In this document: one piece after another, positions 33,291 through 41,680 of the stretch
Position numbering within the stretch: position 1 is the stretch's first letter
Layout: each line of letters opens with the position of its first letter
NCBI RefSeq assembly: GCF_001039355.2
Contig: NW_019773847.1
Location: forward strand, 545,810-587,489
From: Lingula anatina
Taxonomy: Eukaryota > Brachiopoda > Lingulata > Lingulida > Lingulidae
DNA: 41,680 nucleotides
Direction of reading: 5' to 3'
Program-made: the position numbers and the translations under genes
Notes under the pieces: model-generated
Databases searched by the model: none
Told to the model about the DNA's origin: nothing
The model's input: the letters and a program-made list of their open reading frames with translations, nothing else

Positions 33291-33535
33291 AAAACCGTTT
33301 TTCACCCAAAATAGGTCTAAGACCCAAAATTTGATCTACTAAATTCAGCAGTCCGCTTTAAGTATTGGTCTGAAACATTAGACCTGACCTTTTTGTTATC
33401 AGACAGGTGCAGTAGGCCTATTTCATTTTAAATGGAATAGCAATTTATTTTGTGTCAAAGTGGACAAAAAGTTTGGTCTAAAAGTTTAGATCAGTTTTTA
33501 GACTTTAGCTCTTTTGTGAAAAGACACGTGAACTG
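33291..33535. mobile_element. Probable degenerate inverted-repeat element at the right edge of repeat copy 1
   Basis: The left side (TTTTTCACCCAAAATAGGTC and following) and the right side (TTTTAGACTTTAGCTCTTTT then GTGAAAA) show weak inverted similarity with recurring AGACC/GGTCT-type words. The homology with copy 2 stops at 33508, inside this element. Confidence 0.45.
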
Positions 33536-35233
33536 CACATGATCACCGGGGCCTGTTTGTGTTGGCAAAAAGTGAAAATTTTTGTCTCAGGAAAAATGCC
33601 TTGTTTGAAAGGCAGAGTTAACTTACGTGCGGAGACCAAATCGCACTCAACATAGGCCACTTATAATACGTATGCACTAACTAGTGCAAATATGTATGCA
33701 CGTGGCTGTGTACAGCTGATACAGTAACAGAGAATGATATTCCTGAAAGTTTCTGATACAGAGTTTCTTCTTATTAGAGTACTGTCGTACTTGAGCATTA
33801 CTAGCATGTAGAAGCTTTTCAGGATCTAAACATCAGACCATACCTACTAGTAGTTTTGATTATGAGCAAATATGGTGACTATCCACGGTTTCCAAATTAA
33901 TGACAAATATATATTAAAGTAATTTTGGCAAATCATCGCTGCCATTTAGCACGTCATTTCGGGTTGATCGTTATACGACTGGGCATGTATTTACGAACTT
34001 TAATATATAAATGACAGTTAATATATGTTGTAAAACATTAGATCTGTAAAGAAATGTTTCAGTAGCATAACGCCCTGTTGTAAAAGAAGCCCATTCAAAT
34101 AGTGACAAAAGTACTTCCCTGAGTGATAGGCCATTCAAGATGACCCAAGCACTTGTCATCATCGAGAGGGCTCTAAAATTCAGGATACCGCTCTCCCGAG
34201 ACATCAAAATCAATGAACGGGTTCTGTACACTGTCTGTAAGACATTCTGCATTTTCTAATGCTAATGGACACAAAGGCAATATTGCAGTTAATGGTATCG
34301 CCGTCCAATTAATGGCATCGGCGTTAATACCGGTGATGTGAACAATTAAATTGTCCACGTATTAAAGACGAGAGTAGTTAACGACGAGTGGTGAACCCTC
34401 AGTTTAAAACCCATCTGGCGCATTATTTCTTACTATTCTGATGTCATAGAGATCATTCCAATCGATATCACAATACATAAACCGATTCTTTCAACCAAGA
34501 ACTCTGATAACTATCTTCTGTTCAGATTGGGACTTTGTTTACGGCAGTGAATTTGCGTGTACCGCGGCACCTAAACTGTGCATTCTCGTGTCAGTAGCAC
34601 GCGGTTCGAGGTCCCACGTCCACAAACCAATCCCCAAAGGCTTGTCGTATTTCATCAAAATCAAATCAAATGCACGCCACCTATATTACACTACACTAAG
34701 CACAACCCCACACTTGATTATGCAGTACACAGAGTACACGCAGATCCAGACTGGCGGAAGTTAAACGTGACATCTGATCTGCTTTTTTGTTCACGGAAGT
34801 ACTTGAACAGCGTAGGTGGGTTGAATTACGACATTATATAGAGATCTCTTTGCTGCGCGTTCTCCTAACACACGATCACAATTGCTTTCCAATGGATTGC
34901 TGAATATCTGGGTCATCTTTTACCAAGAGCAAGTATTGATTGGCAGTATTCGTACTTTTCGCTAGGGATCCCGAGACGCATCTCTCTAGTTCTCTCTTAT
35001 TTACATTGTATGTGCATAGTCACCGAAAATATGTTGACCTCTACAGAAACGCTCTGTGTTTGAACTGGGCTCGCGTGTACCAGAGACGTCTGGCAGGGGT
35101 CAAAGAAGGTTATACGACTGGGCATGTAAGTACTTATTACATACCGATATACGGTCTATTCAAAAATATACTTACATTTTGCTATGTGTATATATTATGT
35201 GGTTGTAGGAATTTGCAAGACTCTACTAATAAG

Positions 35234-35321
35234 AGTGGGTCTATGGATAATTAAGGTTCAAAGGCATTCATTTCAACATGAAATAAATGCCTTTGGCCCT
35301 TATATTCTACATAGACCCGCT
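35234..35321. repeat. Imperfect 88-bp hairpin
   Basis: The left arm (GTGGGTCTATGG, then AAAGGCATTCATTTCA) pairs with the right arm (TGAAATAAATGCCTTT, then CATAGACCCGC) around a three-base loop. The inner 16 bp pair with one mismatch and the middle of the stem is bulged. It could be a tiny fold-back element or a small hairpin RNA. Confidence 0.8.
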
Positions 35322-36530
35322 AAAATTTTCAACCAAATCGACTGCAAGCATTGCCTCTGCGCACTTAGCCAAGTACCTGGCCCAGTAATTTAAAAAACTA
35401 TGAAATTTGAAGTCTCACGATTTTTCAGTCATATAAAGCACAGATTTCGGTTTGGTTATCGTTATACATGCCGGTTTGTATTAAGTTGAGTCTACAAAAA
35501 CAGAATGTAGAGGCAAATTAGGTGTATTCAATTACTACATACATCCGTAGGTCAATCTGATTTCAGAGGATTATGCTCAGAGCAGTAATGGTCCATATGC
35601 TGACATGTTTCAGATGCGGAATGGGCAGAGAGCATAGAACAGCGTGCTCAGAGTTTATTTTTGATATCTGCGGCATTTCTTCAGAGAGGGGGTCTGTCAG
35701 GCAGCGTTATATTCAAAGAGGTGCATTAGCCTGCATATATTCATGCACACCTAGGATGAATACCACATGGAACGGAGGTTATAAGGCGCTGTAGAAGCCA
35801 TTCGGGTAACACAAATATAGGTATGTGTGTTTACTAGTAGTTGTTTTATATGTACATTATATGTATATTTATTATATACAGGCGAGCACACGGGCAGACA
35901 TACACTCACACACATCCACGACCAAACGCATAGCCTGGGAATCTAACTATATTGATTTTGAATACAATATCATTAACGCATCTGTCTGTATGATGATTCA
36001 CGGAGAATATTAAGACAAGGGACAGTTATGAATTAACGCTTTGCATGCATCTGTTCAGCTAGATAGCTAGGTAATTGTGTGTAAAAAATGTAACTTTGAT
36101 TATTCATCGATATTTACCATTATTCTGTTAATTTTTGGTAAAAATGTCATCATGACCTCCATTGAGAACCATTGGCTCTTATTCACAAATCTTTCTCCCA
36201 TTCTTCATTTCAAGCTGGTAATACGTAAAAATTTTGCACCATATTATTTATTTATTTATTTATTTTTGGAGCCACCTCTTGAAATATAATATAACATCAT
36301 AATAACACCATAGGTGACATTTCATGTGATTTTCATTAAGAAGAGGTCACGATTATGCATGGCGTTCAAAATGCAACATTCAGAAAGTTTCAGTGTTGCA
36401 CTGCCTGAGCGGGGACAAAGATCGAACAGTTGATAAAATATTAAATAGTAAACGATGGACGAAAGCTATCTTATTTATTTTATCTTATTTATTTATTATT
36501 TTACGTAAGGTTTCTCACACTGTATTTAAG

Positions 36531-36568
36531 TGGGGGGGGGGGAGAGGGAGAGAGGGAGGGAGGGAGGG
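36531..36568 (+). repeat. G-rich tract with quadruplex potential
   Basis: About ten G residues are followed by GAGAGGGAGAGA and then four GGG runs separated by single A residues (36554-36568), the pattern of a very stable G-quadruplex. Confidence 0.85.
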
Positions 36569-37206
36569 AAGACAGAAGTGGGTACAGCGTACGTGTACCT
36601 CCGAAGCCAAGGGGAGTGGGGGAGGCACGTGACCCATTACGGTCGTGGCCTCCATTCGTCTCGCAGTTCTCTTTTAATACTGGGCCAAGATCAGCGGTCA
36701 TCGATAAGGATGATGGATTTAGACAGGTTGGAAATGTTCGTGAGTAGAATTAGACAAAATGTCATAGCCTCCCGAATTTAGCACAACAAATACGAGGCAC
36801 CTGAATTAGTGGCATGGTTTTACAACACGAGCGTACTTACATTTTGTTTTTTCAACCCATGGTATATGTTNTTTTAAAAAAAATAATGCTTTTCAATTTT
36901 CTCATACTAAAAATCGCCTCCTTTGCCTTAAAAAAATCTGCGTACCATATTGCTTGAATGGCCCTGCCTATCTCTTTCCATTGTATAAAACCCGTAAAAA
37001 CGCATGCCCCTGCATGCCATCTCAATCGGAAGACGACCCCAAATCGTGTCCAAATGAGGGAACAAATATCCCAAGGAAAATATACACCAAATAGATCATT
37101 TAAACTGCATATGGCAAGCTCCAAAATAACTACACCAACAGGGCTTCACCTCGCGTAGCTATAACCTTTATTTGTTATAATGAATTGGCGCACACCCACT
37201 TTAGTC

Positions 37207-37241
37207 GTATAGTCAAGGAGTTATAACTCCTTGGTATAGTC
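37207..37241. repeat. Small palindromic insertion with 8-bp direct flanks, copy 2 only
   Basis: GTATAGTC occurs at 37207-37214 and 37234-37241. Between them is AAGGAGTTATAACTCCTT, a perfect 18-bp palindrome, plus one G. Copy 1 has only one GTATAGTC and no palindrome. Confidence 0.9.
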
Positions 37242-38006
37242 TACAAGAAAACATCAGAAATAGATCTTTATTTAATAAGTTGCAGAGGGATGGCTGAAGG
37301 TGTGCCAGCTCTTAGCAACAAACAGATTTTACAATCGTCTAACAGCCAGGTTGGCGATGATACGAATGTGCAATCTGTTTGTTTGCATATATCATGTACG
37401 CACTTGTGAGAGTTTCGCCTCAGTAAGCTTACGCCACCCGTTACGAAAAGCACTTGATCCAATAAGTTGTCGGCAAAAAATGCACTTTATTCTCTACAAA
37501 ATACAGAATCCAACCAAGTTATCACCTTTTTTAAATCATTGAAAGGTACTTGTGCCAAACACTGCTGGATATGAAATTCGGGAATTAAATTATTAGAGCA
37601 TAACAGAAACTATTTTTGTAAACAGCAAATAGATCAACATGTTTGTTGTCTTAATTACAATAATAATAATAATGGGAAGGGTATTTTATCAGATTGTACA
37701 AAGCAGTAATGTTTTAATCGCATGGACTTTTCTTATCATATCAGTCGTTAGTGATTATTGCTCCAGAATGACAAAATTTCCTCACTTAATAAACGACAGA
37801 TCGATTAGTTGATGTCCAAATATAATGTTGAGACCGTGTGTGCATATTATCAGTATTTTACAACCCAAAGGCAGATAGTGTGGATTGGTAAATGATGATA
37901 CGACGATATTGCAACACTTTAACAATGTTAGATGACGTTGGATTTACAAATTGCAAGACATGACGCACTGAAATACATAAGTAAAGAGATAACGCCTACC
38001 CGTAAG

Positions 38007-38026
38007 ACTATTGACCACCTATATGC

Positions 38027-38072
<46 letters not shown>

Positions 38073-38092
38073 GCATATAGGTGGTCAATAGT
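38007..38092. repeat. Perfect 86-bp palindrome with (AT)n core, in repeat copy 2
   Basis: It has the same 24-bp arms as 30087-30158, with an AT core of 38 bp instead of 24 bp. Confidence 0.97.
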
Positions 38093-38639
38093 TTTAATGC
38101 TCTTAATATCTCACTGCTCTTGATATCTTCAACTCTTTCATAATTATAGCAGTGGCAGATCCAGGATAATTTGAAGGGGGGGGGGGGCGGTCCGCGGATC
38201 CAAAGCCTACGCCCCCCCCCCCCCCCTCCCTGGCGTGGGGTTCGGGGCCCGGTGAAGTGGCCCGAAAATTTTTGGTATTTTAGTGTGCGAACGGTGCCGT
38301 TAGGTACGAATTAGAACGAAATATAGGACTTATATTAAGATCAAATTGAATTTGAAATAAAACACAGACCGCTAAAAGTTAGATAAATACAAAGGAATAA
38401 AAATGTTTCGAAAAGGTTCGGTCTGAATAATGGTGCACTGAAGTTAGATAGATTATGTCTTAGCTTTCTGTATGTTCTGGAGGTAATTTAGCTTGTTCTT
38501 GTCGTTCTTTATTTTTTTTTTTTTTAATTTGCATGGTTCTGTGCACCACTTTTCTAAAGTGACAAGATTTGCTTTTACCAGGGCATCAACATAAAATAAA
38601 TCAGGAAATATAATTCTGAGTGCCCTGATCTGAAAAGAT

Positions 38640-38818
38640 CACATTCTGAACAGCGGATTAACTAGTCCACGGCTCAAAGATGGCGACTCACTAAAAAGCT
38701 TGTCGTCTAATCCACCAATAGACACTGAAAAGATTCCCAGCGTGGATTACGTAACAAGCATTCAAGTGGGTCGGCCATATTTGATCCACGGACTAGTTAG
38801 TCCACTGTTCTGAATGAG
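38640..38818. mobile_element. Fold-back MITE-like element in repeat copy 2
   Basis: This is the counterpart of the element at 30709-30902. The left arm lacks CATGTA and several arm bases differ, so each copy has mutated independently. Confidence 0.75.
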
Positions 38819-41169
38819 ACCATAAATAAATCTCAACTACTGCAATATCGTCTGTATGCTATGTATGTGGCAAGTAGGAAGCGTGTTTTCTTCATTGGTA
38901 ACAGGAAAAGGTAATCGTAGCTGTCAGTTACATCTGCTATAAGATACATTTTGGATTTTCAAAACAAAAAATGCACAATGAATGTCCAATGGTCATTAAA
39001 ATGTCCCTTATATACTTGTGTATCTATATGTAAGTTGAATAAAAAAAATTGCAGAGGTGTTTGTTTGTTTGTTTTCATTTATCTTCATTTTCCTTTTCTT
39101 TTAGTCAGCGTCTAGATTTCAAGTATACATACCGGGTATACATTATGCAAAAGTAGGAACGCTTCGTTGACTGCTTTCCGATCTATCCCTGTGGTAGTTA
39201 TTGATAAAGTGTGAACCACTGATTTTACTGATATTATGAAATTGTCGCTCTCGAAAGCAGCGACATATTTCCTTTCTCCCCTCTTTCTTCCTCCTTGCTA
39301 ACCCACTAACTCCCTGTACAAACTCTAACATTAGGTAGACGGGTAGAACTGAAAAATATTAGATTTAAATTGGGTATGATACATGTACATAGCTTGATAA
39401 ATATGTGAGGATCAAAATGTCTCTAATTAAACAATCAAAGTTGCAATATTTTATAAAAACATCTTTTAATTTACATTTAAATGTCTCTACAATTTATATG
39501 ACAAAACTCGGTCTTTGCTAAAGAATGATTGTTTTTTTTAGATATTTTGGCTGGGAAGTTTTTTATCCGTCAATTTTTCAAAGTCGCGCAACAGGTCAGT
39601 GATGGAACAATAACGGGACTTTTCACACATAAGTACATAATAGTGAAATTTATATGTGTAAAACCATGAAAATGTTAGAATGCAAGACGCTCACGTGCTA
39701 AATTTCCGTGCAAGGCTCTGCTCATCATGTCTCGTTCGTATCTGTTTCGGGTTGATCGTGATCGAGGGATTTATATAACCAAGGCGGCAAGCATCTTCTT
39801 CAAGTAAGGTCTAAAACTATTTAAATTTGAGGTGATGAGAGTGAGGTTCTCGGAATAATAGAATGATTAATTTCCACCAAATCTGAAAATCGTTGATGTG
39901 TCCTTTTTTTTAACTTTCCTAGTAGGCCAGACCCCTGATTTTCGGCCATTGGTATCAAAAAATGATTTTTAGTAAGGCTTATGTCTTTAGTGTCCAAATA
40001 TGTGTGAAAGCATACTCAATCTGGTAGCTTTTTATGTGATATCACACCTTTTATAACCCCACCCCACAGCAAGTTTTTTTTTTTTTTTTTTTTTTTTTTT
40101 TGACTGGGGTAAGGGAGAGAAAATGCTTACTTTATCAATATGGCAAAAGATATATAAATGAAAAATGTTGATTGCCCGAGATAATCCCGTTGTACATTGC
40201 TGTAGGTGAGACACAAAGTAACATTGCACTGCATTGCAGTGGCACCCAGTCCATGCAATTGTGCCGAAAAAATGCAGAGAATGAAAAACATAATATACCC
40301 TTTACTTGAAAATGACACGAAAAGGACGACAATGTCTTGTTGGGGGTTAATCATTTTTTATTTTCTTTTATTCGTTTATATAAGTGCCATGTGAGAAAAA
40401 TTTTTTTAAAAACAGCTTTTGGGCTTATAAAACACTTGATAAGCACAATTCTTTTTTGTCTTGAATCAAAAATTTTAACAAAAAAATATTTAGCAAACTG
40501 CCTAATATTTTTCCCATTAAATATTCTGAAGAAATTTCATTGACTTCTTTTGACAATGAATTTCAATTCTAATCAATTCATTTCAAGCTTTAATTTACTG
40601 AGATCAATATATTTGGCGGTTAATCTTATACTAGCGCACCCTGTGGTCAGAGAGAACAAGTTTCCCAGATCAAATTATTTTTTGTAAAACTTAAGGTTGG
40701 GTCAGCTGAAAGGGTTCAAAGGTCCATATCATAAAAATTGCAATTGCTGGCTAAAGGCCTGGTGATAATTACCGATAAGCGTTTATGTCTCAGTTGTATG
40801 ACAAGTGTAATAAATCAGCCGATGAGATCCACAACTAACATAGCATTGTTTTTTATCATATGGTCTTTATATCTCTACATTCAGAAAACTTATTCAGCAT
40901 GTAATAGGTGAGCATGGTTTAATCGCTGCTTGGACTGGGTTCATAAAACCGTTTTTCACCCAAAACAGGTCTAAACTCTAAGACCCAAAATTTGATCTAC
41001 TAAATTCAGCAGTCCGCTTTAAGTATTGGTCTGAAACATTAGACCTGACCTTTTTGTTATCAGACAGGTGCAGTAGGCCTATTTCATTTTAAATGGAATA
41101 GCAATTTATTTTGTGTCAAAGTGGACAAAAAGTTTGGTCTAAAAGTTTAGATCAGTTTTTAGACTTTAG

Positions 41170-41680
41170 GGTAGGCCGGGGCTAGTTGGACCCCGGGGTA
41201 AGTTGGCCCCCCGTCAATTTATGAGAAAGTAACTACGAGGTAAAAAAATTGGCCACATACTCTTGCAAAGTGACCGTAGCCTACAATGCTAAGGAAGTGT
41301 CGGACGTTAAAAAGTTTTACTTAAGCGGTGAGTCGAAATAAACGATTTTTGCACCTAAAAGTAATTTTGTTTAAGAGATTTAAAAATCTATTATCATAGG
41401 CTTTTGATCAAATATAAGATATGTATAGGGCATCAAACTGAAGCTCATTGTTTCAAGTTTCACAGAGATGTATCATCGTTGCTCATTCTAGCACCATAAA
41501 TGGCTACCATCCTTTAAAATAAATAATGTGCACCCGGGGCTAGTTGGCCCCCTTGACTCGGGGCAAGTTGGACCCTCATATTACCCACAAACCTTTGCGC
41601 GCAACGCTATTTGAAATAAACAAGTTGGTGAAATTGACAAAGCTTGCCGGTGTCTATTACCGTCTAATTGATTTTTTAAA
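41170..41680. mobile_element. Start of a GGGGCTAGTTGG-type repetitive element, cut by the window end
   Basis: It begins GGTAGGCCGGGGCTAGTTGG and continues with GACCCCGGGG and AAGTTGGCCCC. A second cluster of the same words (CCCGGGGCTAGTTGGCCCC, GGGGCAAGTTGGACCC) lies at about 41533-41575. It interrupts the similarity with copy 1, as an insertion would. The right end is not in the window and there is no coding capacity in the visible part. The superfamily cannot be named from this sequence. Confidence 0.6.

Larger units (their letters stand above)
28981..33508 (+). repeat. Large direct repeat, copy 1 (about 4.5 kb)
   Basis: The sequence recurs in the same order and orientation at 36872-41169. 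Alignment by eye shows long identical stretches with scattered substitutions, plus indels including a 272-bp segment present only here (31225-31496). It contains a long AT palindrome, a G/C-rich stretch beginning near 30221 (TGGCAGATCCAGGAT then a G run), a fold-back element at about 30709-30902, a poly-T run near 32421 and an inverted-repeat segment at its right end. No protein-coding gene is convincing; the small open frames shared with copy 2 carry amino-acid changes and no known motif. Confidence 0.97.
33509..36871. other. Single-copy spacer between the two large repeats
   Basis: No convincing gene. Open frames at 34578-34841, 34940-35254 and 35573-35794 show no recognisable domain and no supporting splice or start context. 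Visible structure is limited to an exact 20-bp direct repeat (33970-33989 and 35109-35128), an imperfect hairpin at 35234-35321, a (TTTA)n tract near 36245-36266 and a G-rich tract at 36531-36568. A single N lies at 36871. Confidence 0.6.
36872..41169 (+). repeat. Large direct repeat, copy 2 (about 4.3 kb)
   Basis: This is the second copy of 28981-33508, beginning directly after the N at 36871 and ending at ACTTTAG where an unrelated GC-rich repeat starts. Differences from copy 1 include a 27-bp insertion at 37215-37241, a 14-bp longer AT palindrome, loss of about 270 bp at 39124, several small deletions and a different stretch near 39535-39600. Confidence 0.97.

Noticed and set aside
34578-35794. 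Several 70-104 aa frames in the spacer
   Set aside because: No motif, no plausible exon structure, and codon usage looks like chance.
36393-36781. Gly/Arg/Glu-rich frames
   Set aside because: They arise from the poly-G and GGGA tract, and both strands are open because of composition.
37932-38123. Frame with an Ile-Tyr repeat
   Set aside because: It is the translation of the (AT)n palindrome core.

Overview
The window is nuclear DNA from an animal, most likely a marine invertebrate with a compact, AT-rich and polymorphic genome. The evidence is a set of small intron-rich genes with GT-AG introns of about 0.1-2.3 kb, all encoding animal families, plus abundant fold-back elements, microsatellites and homopolymers. 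A deuterostome such as a hemichordate, echinoderm or lancelet, or a lophotrochozoan, would fit; the sequence alone does not decide. No operons, CRISPR arrays, tRNA or rRNA genes were seen.

Layout. (1) 851-2473, +: a five-exon CALML4-like EF-hand gene (150 aa). (2) 3819-9947, -: an inositol polyphosphate multikinase (IPMK) gene, converging on CALML4 (344 aa per isoform). (3) 10169-17987, +: a twelve-exon CYP4V-type cytochrome P450 (524 aa), head-to-head with IPMK across a 221-bp shared promoter interval. (4) 20232-28346, -: a ten-exon, divergent PP1-like Ser/Thr protein phosphatase (326 aa), tail-to-tail with the P450. (5) 28981-41680: no convincing gene. This part is dominated by a direct duplication of about 4.3-4.5 kb (28981-33508 and 36872-41169) separated by 3.4 kb of single-copy DNA. 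All four gene models were built by hand; every exon junction keeps the frame and each joined reading frame runs to a normal stop.

The most notable observation is in IPMK. Two alternative exons (7708-7880 and 6955-7127) are both exactly 173 nt, have the same splice phases, and encode alternative versions of the catalytic PxxxDxKxG segment (24 of 58 residues identical). Including both or neither breaks the frame, so the gene appears built for mutually exclusive splicing into two kinase isoforms that differ in the inositol-phosphate-binding segment.

The large duplication needs care. The second copy starts immediately after the only ambiguous base (N) in the window. The copies differ by scattered substitutions and indels, as two haplotypes would, so it may be an assembly artefact. 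The four genes do not form an obvious pathway. IPMK acts in inositol phosphate signalling, CYP4V in fatty-acid hydroxylation, the PP1-like enzyme in protein dephosphorylation, and CALML4 probably as a myosin light chain. Their adjacency is probably ordinary genomic neighbourhood, except for the shared IPMK/CYP4V promoter.
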